In this document: piece after piece, positions 1-6,372 of the stretch
Layout of the letters: each line of letters begins with the position of its first letter
Numbering within the stretch: position 1 is the first letter of the stretch
NCBI GenBank assembly: GCA_017694735.1
Contig: JADIMN010000077.1
Location: forward strand, 1 to 6,624
Direction of reading: 5' to 3'
Source: Candidatus Alectryobacillus merdavium
GTDB taxonomy: Bacteria > Bacillota_I > Bacilli_A > RFN20 > CAG-826
Length of the DNA stretch: 6,624 nucleotides
The notes under the pieces: model-generated
What the model saw: the letters and a program-made list of their open reading frames with translations, nothing else
The model's database searches: none
What the model was told of the DNA's origin: nothing
Made by a program: the position numbers and the translations under genes

Positions 1-337
1 CTTCATAACAATTTAAATTATGATAGAGGAATTTTTTGAAATATTTTTCAAAAATCTCTTGCATTTCTTGAATATTTATAAAATTATTATTGATTTTAAT
101 AGATTTTAAAATATCAAATTGATTATAAGAGAACAATCCAACTTTATAATTTGCAGAATAATAAACATTATTTAATAAATTAGAAACAATACTTTTACCA
201 TTACTACCAGCAACATGAATAAAAGGAATATCTAGTTTAAAATTTATTGATTGTAAAAAATCTAAAAAATTTTCATTATCATATTCATACTCATTTTTGA
301 GTTTTAAATATTCCATTAAATCATGCTTATTTTTCAT
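1..337 (-). CDS. FolC-like Mur-ligase-family protein, N-terminal 112 residues (3' end cut by window)
   Basis: This frame is open from an ATG at 337 to the window edge, giving 112 codons. Residues 39-49 read FIHVAGSNGKS, the ATP-binding loop of folylpolyglutamate synthase/dihydrofolate synthase (canonically HVAGTNGKGS), followed by YKVGLFS at 64-70, which matches the 'YKVGLYSSPHL' region of FolC. In that family the enzyme adds glutamate to (dihydro)folate in the cytoplasm using ATP. The Ser-Pro-His-Leu part is absent here: SYNQFDI stands in its place, and the Gly after the P-loop lysine is Ser. So the fold is well supported but substrate and activity are not. The start overlaps the 3' end of smpB by 11 bp and has a good ribosome site (GAAGGA, 8-nt spacing), so it is co-translated with smpB as the last visible gene of the operon. 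An alternative is another Mur-ligase-like enzyme or a decayed FolC. Confidence 0.72.
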   Translation of the reverse strand, partial: MKNKHDLMEYLKLKNEYEYDNENFLDFLQSINFKLDIPFIHVAGSNGKSIVSNLLNNVYYSANYKVGLFSYNQFDILKSIKINNNFINIQEMQEIFEKYFKKFLYHNLNCYE

Positions 338-794
338 ATCTTTTTTCCTTCATTATTTTATTAATTTCTCTTTGATTTTCTCTTTGTTTTATTGTTTCTC
401 TTTTATCAAATAATTTTTTACCTTGTCCAAGTGCGATTTCTATTTTTGCTTTTCCATTTTTTAAGTAAACTTTAGTAGGAATCAAAGTAAAGCCTTTTCT
501 TTCAACTTTAGCGTCTAATTTTCTAATTTCATATTTATGAAGTAATAGTTTTCTATCTCGCTTTGGTTCGTGATTAAATATGGTTCCTTTTTCATATACT
601 GGAATATTCATATTAATAATATAAGCTTGATTATTTCTAATTAAGACATAAGCATCATCTAAGTTTACATTATGTAAACGAATACTTTTAATTTCAGTAC
701 CACTTAATACAATTCCAGCTTCTAAAAAATCACTTAGAAAGTAATTAAATCTAGCTTTTTTATTTTGAGAAATTATTTTAATATTTTCACTCAT
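327..794 (-). CDS. smpB: SsrA-binding protein SmpB
   Basis: This is a 155-residue protein of normal SmpB length. SmpB binds tmRNA (SsrA) and brings it to stalled ribosomes for trans-translation. Family signatures are clear: NKKARFNYFLSDFLEAGIVL at about 11-30, the following GTEIKSIR at about 32-39, the central PVYEKGTIFNHEP block at about 65-77, and GKKLFDKRETIKQRE near 125-139. The last stretch, with the lysine-rich tail, is the part that becomes helical in the mRNA channel of the ribosome. The ATG at 794 shares its A with the TAA stop of the upstream flavodoxin gene (TAATG), which implies coupled translation; the only purine-rich site, AGGG, is 13 nt upstream and weak. No tmRNA gene is visible next to it. 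Identity is certain from sequence; operon membership is inferred from spacing. Confidence 0.97.
   Translation of the reverse strand: MSENIKIISQNKKARFNYFLSDFLEAGIVLSGTEIKSIRLHNVNLDDAYVLIRNNQAYIINMNIPVYEKGTIFNHEPKRDRKLLLHKYEIRKLDAKVERKGFTLIPTKVYLKNGKAKIEIALGQGKKLFDKRETIKQRENQREINKIMKEKRYEK
346..351 (-). promoter_or_regulatory. Ribosome binding site of the folC-like gene
   Basis: GAAGGA on the minus strand lies 8 nt before the ATG at 337. It sits inside the last codons of smpB, and it decides the start of a gene that has no annotated upstream neighbour gap. Confidence 0.7.
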
Positions 795-1342
795 TACTTA
801 TTATTAACCCTATTATAAACTGAAACTATCTTATCTAAATTATTAATATCAACTAAATCGATTCCATTACTTAATAACATATCAATAGAAGCTTTTTCTC
901 CACTGCTTTTATCTTTAGATGCAAATTTTAACATCCTTTTTATTATTTTACCTTTAAATTTAGAAAATTTATTAATATTAAATCCACCTGGTAATAGATA
1001 TAGTCTAACATGCTTATCGTCTAAAGAATTAGAAATGATAATTATGTCTCTATTAAATGTATCATTGCCATTATTCATAGCTGTAATATTTAATAAACCA
1101 ACACCAATAACAAAAATATTTTTATCTTTAATTTTTTTATATTTTTTTAATAATTTATTTAAACCAACAATAACATTATTTTTAATATTACCAGCATAAA
1201 TAATATTATCATAGTTTAAAATATCCTTGAATTTAAATTGATCAAGGCTAATTAATTTATCTGCTGCAATTCGCATGTTTAAATATTCAGCATATCTTTT
1301 AGTATGGCCACATTCTGAGTGATAAATAATAATACAAGACAT
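794..1342 (-). CDS. Flavodoxin-domain protein (Flavodoxin_5 / HemG-like)
   Basis: The 182-residue protein starts with a flavodoxin FMN phosphate loop: IIIYHSECGHTKRYAEYL at 4-21, giving Y-x-S-x-x-G-x-T-K. The second flavin loop is at 49-56 (YAGNIKNN), the third near 80-88 (GVGLLNITA), and LPGGF at 117-121 followed by a basic K-x-K-x-K-x-K stretch is typical of the flavodoxin-domain family that includes menaquinone-dependent protoporphyrinogen oxidase HemG. Such proteins bind FMN and pass electrons in the cytoplasm; the true partner here is unknown. No haem-synthesis gene is nearby, so HemG function is not claimed. The ATG follows the glycosyltransferase stop by only 4 nt and has no recognisable ribosome site, so it is probably translated by reinitiation. 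It lies third in an operon that begins with a flavin oxidoreductase. Confidence 0.82.
   Translation of the reverse strand: MSCIIIYHSECGHTKRYAEYLNMRIAADKLISLDQFKFKDILNYDNIIYAGNIKNNVIVGLNKLLKKYKKIKDKNIFVIGVGLLNITAMNNGNDTFNRDIIIISNSLDDKHVRLYLLPGGFNINKFSKFKGKIIKRMLKFASKDKSSGEKASIDMLLSNGIDLVDINNLDKIVSVYNRVNNK
812..839 (-). promoter_or_regulatory. Possible internal promoter for smpB
   Basis: Inside the 3' end of the flavodoxin gene, the minus strand carries a perfect TATAAT (817-812) with TTTAGA (839-834) 16 bp upstream, four of six matches to TTGACA. Initiation near 805 would give a leader of about 11 nt before the smpB ATG. AT-rich coding DNA can produce this by chance, so it is only a candidate, but a private promoter for smpB would make sense inside an envelope-gene operon. 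Confidence 0.3.
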
Positions 1343-1346
1343 AATA

Positions 1347-3284
1347 TTAAATACAAGTTAAATAAAATAGTGATGTACAAGCAGCATAAACATAAATTGA
1401 ACCATTAAATCCACTTAAAAGTACATCAAATATTTTATTATTTCTAATTAAACTTAATCTCTTTTCTTCATTATTCACATAAGAGAAATCTAAATTTTTA
1501 AAGTTAAAATCATCATTAAATCTAACAATTAGTATTACAAATCCGGCAACAATTGGAACGATATATCTAAAGTCCATCGTACATCCATAAGGCATTGTAA
1601 TATTAAAATATAACATAGCTACAATCTCACCTAATATTAGAGAAACCGCAAAGACTAAATCTAGTTTATCAAGAGATTTAAATCTAACTAAATAATAAAC
1701 AAAGAATATAACAGCACCAATAATTAATAAATAAGCACTAATTAATAATGGAAGAGTAAATAACTCTCCTTGCCAATATCCAAATTCGCCAAATAAAGAT
1801 GTCTTTATAATATATGTTGGTAAATTATAATCATTGAATGGACTTGCAAAGATACCATTTGCTAAATCATGGAAGGATATTGGAACAATAAATCTATAAA
1901 AGAAGTTAACATCATCAACTAATAAATTGTGATTAATATTATTAAAGACAAAACCTAATGGAAGACCTAAAACTTCCATGCTATAAACTTGATACCATAA
2001 TCCTAAAGGAGCACATAATAAGAAGAATACTAAACATTGACCAACAAAATTAGAATAATACTTAACATTCTTTTTGGCTTTAATATCTTTAACTAATACA
2101 TAAATAAATACGGCAGCCATTGCTATAGCAATACTTCCGGCATTTAACTTTGTCATCATTGCTAAACCTAAGAATAATCCACTTGCAGCAAGATTTAAAT
2201 AATTAAAATACCATTTATTTTCATATCTTCTTTTTGCCCATTTAAGTTGATAATATAAAGCAAGTACACTCAACATTACTGATAAAGTATCATTGTTTAA
2301 TTGTCCACCTAATTGAATTAATCTTGGGAAAAAGAAACAAAATACAGCAACAACTACCATTGTTTTTTCTTTCTTTATAAATAATAATGCAATTTTAAAC
2401 AAGAAATACATTGTAATTATCATGTAGAAAGTAGCTAGTATTTGGCATGAACTATATAAATTAATCCACTTATTTGCAAGTAGTGCAATTTCTTCACTAC
2501 TTAAATCACCATAACCAAGATAAGCAAAATGATCTACATAAAATGTCATATTTACGTATGAATCATAGTTAGTATAATTTAAAGTTGTAAAACCACTAAA
2601 AGGTTCAAATATTTTCATAAAAATGCCTTGGATAAAAGCATTAAATGGTGGGTGATAAAACTGATAAATCTCTGTTGAAGAAATATTATAGTCAGGTAAG
2701 TGTCCGGTTAAATAAAAATTAAGGGCATAATCAAAATGAGCATCAGCGCCTTGCCAGATATTTTTTCCTCCACTCCATGTATCGTGTTGTCTTACAACAC
2801 CTGGAGTAACTAACATATAATTTAGATGAACAAAAAACGCTATAAAAAATAATAAGAAAATTAAAGTTTTAGAATCTAATTTTTTGCATCTATACAATAC
2901 AATCGCAATAATAATTAGTGATAATACCATTACAAAAGAAAAACTTTGAGCAATAATACCGTTTCTTATGTAATTAAAAAGTGGTTTAAAAATTAAATAA
3001 AAAGCAAATATTGCAACAAATATTACCAAAAAGAAAGCGATTTCGCATAAAAAATTGTACTTTGGAGGTATTTTTTTAAAAACTCTTTCTTTTAATAATA
3101 TCTTCATGCCATAATCATCTAAAGATTCGTTTTTAAAAGATTTATCATTATAAATAATTTGTTTTTTATCTTTAGTTAGTGGTTTATCTTTATTGTTGCT
3201 TAAATTTGATGAAGAGTCATCCTCTTCATCGTCTTCGTCTTCAACATTTACATTCATATTGTATTTTAAAATATTTTCAATCAT
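1347..3284 (-). CDS. Polytopic GT-C-type glycosyltransferase (ArnT/PMT superfamily)
   Basis: This 645-residue membrane protein has about 11-13 hydrophobic segments, the first three near 79-99, 109-130 and 141-160, others near 279-303, 364-398, 413-431, 510-530, 542-562, 568-590 and 619-641. Directly after the third segment comes RQHDTW (165-170), an acidic residue in the first extracellular loop as expected for the catalytic site of GT-C enzymes, and then HPPF at 211-214, the His-Pro-Pro motif common in this superfamily. GQLNNDTLS (327-335), TKLNAG (378-383) and the late FRYIVPI (572-578) also fit. Known members move sugars from polyprenyl-phosphate donors to lipids, glycans or proteins outside the membrane; donor and acceptor here cannot be read from sequence. 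The cytoplasmic N-terminus carries an unusual acidic run at 15-23. It lies 23 bp after the FAD oxidoreductase gene and has an AAGGG ribosome site, so co-expression is likely. Confidence 0.85.
   Translation of the reverse strand: MIENILKYNMNVNVEDEDDEEDDSSSNLSNNKDKPLTKDKKQIIYNDKSFKNESLDDYGMKILLKERVFKKIPPKYNFLCEIAFFLVIFVAIFAFYLIFKPLFNYIRNGIIAQSFSFVMVLSLIIIAIVLYRCKKLDSKTLIFLLFFIAFFVHLNYMLVTPGVVRQHDTWSGGKNIWQGADAHFDYALNFYLTGHLPDYNISSTEIYQFYHPPFNAFIQGIFMKIFEPFSGFTTLNYTNYDSYVNMTFYVDHFAYLGYGDLSSEEIALLANKWINLYSSCQILATFYMIITMYFLFKIALLFIKKEKTMVVVAVFCFFFPRLIQLGGQLNNDTLSVMLSVLALYYQLKWAKRRYENKWYFNYLNLAASGLFLGLAMMTKLNAGSIAIAMAAVFIYVLVKDIKAKKNVKYYSNFVGQCLVFFLLCAPLGLWYQVYSMEVLGLPLGFVFNNINHNLLVDDVNFFYRFIVPISFHDLANGIFASPFNDYNLPTYIIKTSLFGEFGYWQGELFTLPLLISAYLLIIGAVIFFVYYLVRFKSLDKLDLVFAVSLILGEIVAMLYFNITMPYGCTMDFRYIVPIVAGFVILIVRFNDDFNFKNLDFSYVNNEEKRLSLIRNNKIFDVLLSGFNGSIYVYAACTSLFYLTCI
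3216..3242 (-). repeat. Simple GAA/GAC-type coding repeat (acidic tract)
   Basis: Nine consecutive Glu/Asp codons (residues 15-23 of the glycosyltransferase) are encoded by a near-repetitive GAAGAC/GATGAA tract, followed by three Ser codons. It produces a spurious serine-rich open frame on the opposite strand. It could be prone to replication slippage; the sequence in this window stays in frame. Confidence 0.6.
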
Positions 3285-3291
3285 AAAAAAA

Positions 3292-3296
3292 CCCTT
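3292..3296 (-). promoter_or_regulatory. Ribosome binding site of the glycosyltransferase
   Basis: AAGGG on the minus strand stands 7 nt before the ATG at 3284, in the 23-bp gap after the FAD-oxidoreductase stop. It supports the chosen start, which places the acidic tract in the translated protein. Confidence 0.65.
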
Positions 3297-3307
3297 GCAA
3301 AACCAGA

Positions 3308-4864
3308 TTATTTTTTATTTTCTTCCTTTGTTTCGTGATAAGATTGTTCGGTATTTACATTCCATAAATTTTCTTTATCACTAATATTATTAAGAATATT
3401 ATCAACAGCTATTAAACTTGTAAGCATACTATGATCCATATTGTTATATCTATGTTGACCATTTCTGCCAACACAATATAAATTAGATATAGTATTAAGA
3501 TATTGTTTAACTTTATCAAAATCTTTATAAGTTCCAAAATAAGCTGGATATGCTTTCTTTATTTTAACTCTAACAGAATCTAATACATTTTCTCTAGACT
3601 CAATTACACCAATTTCAATTAATTCTTTAATAGCAAAATCAATAAAATCTTTATCTTCCATATTCCAATATTCATCACCTTCAAAAGCAAAATATTCAAG
3701 TCCGATAAAAATTTTATCTAAATCATTAACCATATATGGTGACCAGTTATTAAATATTTGAATTCTACCAAGATGAACTCCTCTATCTTGAACATAAATC
3801 CATGTATCTGGAACAATATTATTTATTGTTTTGATTTTTGTTTCATTTTTTATTTTAAATTTATCAATTAATAATCCTACAGTAATAAAATCTCTATAAG
3901 GTAAGTTAGTAGCAATTTCATATAATTCACTAGAAACATTATCTTTTCCAATACTTTCAATTAAATCTTTAATTGGCATACTTGAAAAATAATAATCTCC
4001 TCTATATTCGATATTATTTGCTTTAACATAAGTTATAGAATTATTTTCAACTTTTATTTCATCAACTTTGGAATTAAAAATAATTTCACCACCCATTTCA
4101 ATAATTTTTTTAGCCATCTCTTCATATAATTGGCCAGGTCCTTTTTTAGGATATAAAAATTCTTGAATTAGTGATGTTTCTTCTTTCTTTTTATTTCTAA
4201 CAAAAGGTTTCTTTAAAACATTAAAAACTGCTTTAGTTAATGATAATCCTTTTACTCTTTGTCTACCCCAATCTGCAGATATATTTTTTGGAGAAACGCC
4301 CCAAACCTTTGTTGTGTAATCTTCAAAAAACATCTGATATAAAGGTTTACCAAATCTATTAATATAAAAATTTTCTAAATTTATTTCTTTTCTTTTATGT
4401 AAACAAGAACCAATATATCCAAAACCAGCTTTCATTGTTCTTTTAAAACCCATATTTTTAAAAGTTTTAAATTTTAATGAAATTGGATAATCGAAAAACT
4501 TTCTTAAAAAATATATACGAGATATTCTATGTCTTTTTAACATTACAATATCTTCTTTTTCTGGATCTGGTCCACCTTCGTTTATTTTTACTTCTCTATT
4601 TAAAATAATATCATCTTTGGCTTTAGCGCCTTGGATAGGCATAATTTCTAACCATATATTATTTACCCTATCATCTTTGGTAAAAAATCTATGTCCACCA
4701 ATATCCATTCTATTATTTTTATAATTAACTGTTTGAGATATTCCACCAATAACACCATTACTTTCTTCTAATATAATTGGTTTAATATCACTACTTTTCT
4801 TTAATAACTCATAAGCAGCTGTTAATCCAGCTGGACCAGCTCCTATTATAATTGCTTTTTTCAT
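3308..4864 (-). CDS. NAD(P)/FAD-dependent oxidoreductase, UDP-galactopyranose-mutase-like
   Basis: The 518-residue protein begins with the Rossmann dinucleotide site [16 protein letters not shown] (5-20), followed by an acidic strand end (ILEE, 31-34) and GGIS at 40-43. DIGGHRFFT (54-62) and the C-terminal [15 protein letters not shown] (476-490) match the FAD-binding oxidoreductase family related to UDP-galactopyranose mutase and the protoporphyrinogen-oxidase/amine-oxidase fold. Family members often lie in polysaccharide or glycolipid gene clusters, which fits the glycosyltransferase next door; a mutase reaction on a nucleotide sugar is possible, but substrate is unproven. Protein is soluble with a charged Lys/Glu tail. 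The ATG at 4864 is fixed by homology, since the Rossmann motif starts at residue 4-5. It has no ribosome site, and an extended -10 promoter lies only 7 nt upstream, so the mRNA appears leaderless. It is the first gene of the five-gene minus-strand operon. Confidence 0.85.
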   Translation of the reverse strand: MKKAIIIGAGPAGLTAAYELLKKSSDIKPIILEESNGVIGGISQTVNYKNNRMDIGGHRFFTKDDRVNNIWLEIMPIQGAKAKDDIILNREVKINEGGPDPEKEDIVMLKRHRISRIYFLRKFFDYPISLKFKTFKNMGFKRTMKAGFGYIGSCLHKRKEINLENFYINRFGKPLYQMFFEDYTTKVWGVSPKNISADWGRQRVKGLSLTKAVFNVLKKPFVRNKKKEETSLIQEFLYPKKGPGQLYEEMAKKIIEMGGEIIFNSKVDEIKVENNSITYVKANNIEYRGDYYFSSMPIKDLIESIGKDNVSSELYEIATNLPYRDFITVGLLIDKFKIKNETKIKTINNIVPDTWIYVQDRGVHLGRIQIFNNWSPYMVNDLDKIFIGLEYFAFEGDEYWNMEDKDFIDFAIKELIEIGVIESRENVLDSVRVKIKKAYPAYFGTYKDFDKVKQYLNTISNLYCVGRNGQHRYNNMDHSMLTSLIAVDNILNNISDKENLWNVNTEQSYHETKEENKK

Positions 4865-4871
4865 AAAAAAT

Positions 4872-4901
4872 ATTATAACACAACAAAATTATGTATATAA
4901 A
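4872..4901 (-). promoter_or_regulatory. Extended -10 promoter of the minus-strand operon, leaderless start
   Basis: Minus strand: TGTTATAAT, a perfect extended -10 (TG at 4880-4879, TATAAT at 4877-4872), with TTTATA (4901-4896, four of six to TTGACA) 18 bp upstream. Further upstream, at 4902-4926, the strand is a run of T tracts resembling an UP element. Start of transcription is expected about 7 nt after the -10 box, at or within a few nt of the ATG at 4864, and no Shine-Dalgarno is present. Confidence 0.65.
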
Positions 4902-4934
4902 TAAGCAAAACAAAAAACAAAAAAATATGTTAAG

Positions 4935-4945
4935 TGACAACGTCA
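4935..4945. promoter_or_regulatory. Small inverted repeat in the divergent intergenic region, possible operator
   Basis: TGAC-AAC-GTCA is a perfect 4-bp inverted repeat with a 3-nt centre. It lies in a patch of higher GC (about 4932-4960) in otherwise A/T-only spacer DNA, roughly midway between the divergent promoters. The arms are short, so this is a candidate only. Confidence 0.25.
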
Positions 4946-4988
4946 ACGCAACTCTAACTGTTTTATATGTACTTTTCTTTTTTTCCTT

Positions 4989-5068
4989 TATTTATACATC
5001 AGTAAAATTTTATTGATTTTCCAAAATTAGCTATCTATTAACAAAAAAATGTGATAATATTTATACAT
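4989..5068 (+). repeat. Pair of 11-bp direct repeats flanking the peptidase promoter
   Basis: TATTTATACAT occurs at 4989-4999 and 5058-5068, 69 bp apart start to start. A related inverted form (ATGTATATAAATA, with two extra bases) is at 4891-4903 over the -35 of the opposite promoter. They could be binding sites for one regulator, or coincidence in A/T-rich DNA. Confidence 0.35.
5050..5058 (+). promoter_or_regulatory. Probable extended -10 promoter of the peptidase gene
   Basis: TGTGATAAT is an extended -10 (TG at 5050-5051, GATAAT at 5053-5058), placing transcription start near 5065, about 10 nt before the ribosome site. No good -35 is 16-18 bp upstream, as is usual for extended -10 promoters. 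An alternative is TTGATT (5013-5018) with TATTAA (5036-5041) at 17-bp spacing. Confidence 0.4.
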
Positions 5069-5074
5069 AACGAA

Positions 5075-5081
5075 AAAGGAG
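5075..5081 (+). promoter_or_regulatory. Ribosome binding site that fixes a TTG start
   Basis: AAAGGAG ends 8 nt before TTG at 5090-5092. The longer reading from the GTG at 5051 would place this site inside the coding sequence, and that GTG overlaps the candidate -10 element, so TTG is the likely start. Confidence 0.75.
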
Positions 5082-5089
5082 ACATTGAA

Positions 5090-6370
5090 TTGAATTTTTT
5101 AAAAAAATTTGCTTTATTGAATTTAATTAATTTTTTCTGTTTTTTTGGATATAAAAACTCATATTCATATACTAATGTTTTAATTAGAACAAAAATAAAT
5201 GAAGTAAATAATTATGGAGCCAAAGTTAGTAATACTTTTAACAATTACGAACTTTCAAAAATTTGTGAAAAAGAAATTAATTTTTCGCTAAATACTACAT
5301 TATATAAAACAAAAGAATATCGTATAGTTAGAGATTTTGATGATAATAATTATTTATTTGTTACATTCTATCCATTTGGTAGCTCGGTTATGCATATTGA
5401 TACATTAGAAACAATCGAAGTAAATCCATTTTCTGAATTTGATGATCTCCAATACTATAATTATTACTACCCAGTTATAGGATTACTAAAAAAAATAAAT
5501 AATTTTTATTATTCTGTAAATAAAAACAATTTCTTATCAGAAAATACAACTGATTTATTAAAATCCAAAAGCAAAAGTTTAAGAACTACTCTGCAGTCAA
5601 ACTATAATAATTCCATTCAGAAAAAAATAAAGTTATATACTGACTGTCTTTCTTTAACTAATAGTTCTAATAACAACGATGTCCAAATAAGCAATGGTAT
5701 AGTAAAGGCTCATGTTGAAGTGCCTTATTCTTGGTTTTTTAAATATAATACAACCCGTTTTTCTTATTCAAACGGTGGTTCTAATGGAATTTGTGAATAT
5801 GTTGCTTTTCTTTTAATGATTGAATATAATGATTTTTTTAAAGCAAAAGGTTATTTTTCAGACGAGGAAATTAGTAAATATGTCGTAATGGCCAATAGTA
5901 GCTCATATCAGTATGCAATACCAGTTGTAAAAGACGAGTTTGTTCTTGATTTATTTGAATTAAATAATAATAAAGAATCCCTAACAGCAAACGACCTTGA
6001 TGATTTAGCAAATTTATTTATGAAAGATAAAAAAGTTACGTATATACTTGATCATGCTTATGGTCCTTTTGGAAGTCCTATAGATGTTATAAGAAAGGGG
6101 TTCCCTGATATGCTTTGCGGGGTGTTTTCTAATTTAAACGGAGGACTTATACCACATAATATTGTAGCATACGGTGCGTTTGTAGCTGGTCCATATAGAG
6201 ATTACTATTTAACTCATTATGGATGGGATAATCATAGTCAAGTGATTACTATTAAAAATGTTTTAACCGGGTATGATTGGTCGATACAAGATACAACAAC
6301 AAATCCAGAAGAAAGATTAATATTTATGATAAATGGTAGACCAATGTCAGGAAAAAACTATAAAGGATAA
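5090..6370 (+). CDS. Secreted papain-like cysteine peptidase candidate (C39/C10-like)
   Basis: From the TTG start the product is 426 residues. It opens with a signal peptide: two lysines (residues 5-6), a hydrophobic core (FALLNLINFFCFFG, 7-20) and a possible SYS cleavage site at 24-26; the cysteine in the core has no lipobox. Residues of the form YLFVTFYPFG...VMHIDTLETIEVNP (about 88-112) resemble the N-terminal pro-region seen before secreted cysteine peptidase domains of Bacilli. The catalytic part shows GGSNGICEYVAF with Cys235, GGLIPHNIVAYG with His366, and LTHYGWDNH with Asp390/Asn391, the order Cys-His-Asn/Asp expected for papain-like enzymes. Substrate is unknown. I recognise this only as a family type, not a named gene. 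It is transcribed away from the glycan operon and followed 2 bp later by a membrane protein gene. Activity is inference until the triad is checked by structure. Confidence 0.65.
   Translation: MNFLKKFALLNLINFFCFFGYKNSYSYTNVLIRTKINEVNNYGAKVSNTFNNYELSKICEKEINFSLNTTLYKTKEYRIVRDFDDNNYLFVTFYPFGSSVMHIDTLETIEVNPFSEFDDLQYYNYYYPVIGLLKKINNFYYSVNKNNFLSENTTDLLKSKSKSLRTTLQSNYNNSIQKKIKLYTDCLSLTNSSNNNDVQISNGIVKAHVEVPYSWFFKYNTTRFSYSNGGSNGICEYVAFLLMIEYNDFFKAKGYFSDEEISKYVVMANSSSYQYAIPVVKDEFVLDLFELNNNKESLTANDLDDLANLFMKDKKVTYILDHAYGPFGSPIDVIRKGFPDMLCGVFSNLNGGLIPHNIVAYGAFVAGPYRDYYLTHYGWDNHSQVITIKNVLTGYDWSIQDTTTNPEERLIFMINGRPMSGKNYKG
6362..6367 (+). promoter_or_regulatory. Ribosome binding site of the downstream membrane protein
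   Basis: AAAGGA lies inside the final codons of the peptidase gene, 5 nt before the ATG at 6373. This implies co-transcription of the two genes and coupled translation. Confidence 0.6.
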
Positions 6371-6372
6371 AT

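Noticed and set aside
794..1342. Naming the flavodoxin-domain gene hemG
   Set aside because: The family resemblance is real, but no haem-synthesis genes are near and the protein is divergent, so the function cannot be inferred.
3285..3307. Rho-independent terminator between the oxidoreductase and the glycosyltransferase (T-run on the minus strand)
   Set aside because: No stem of useful length precedes the T-run; the T-run is the spacer between the AAGGG ribosome site and the ATG.
3193..3384. Plus-strand open frame of 63 codons with a poly-serine run
   Set aside because: It is the antisense shadow of the acidic tract of the glycosyltransferase and spans the junction of two strong minus-strand genes; it has no ribosome site and low-complexity composition.
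4961..4999. T-rich stretch as a terminator in the divergent spacer
   Set aside because: No gene is transcribed towards it on the plus strand and no stem-loop precedes it.
5051..5089. Extended N-terminus of the peptidase from GTG at 5051
   Set aside because: The GTG overlaps a probable -10 element, and the strong AAAGGAG site would lie inside the coding region; TTG at 5090 gives a proper signal peptide.
5103..5152. Lipoprotein signal at the cysteine in the peptidase signal segment
   Set aside because: The residues before the cysteine are NFF, which do not fit a lipobox; a signal-peptidase I site near residue 26 is more likely.
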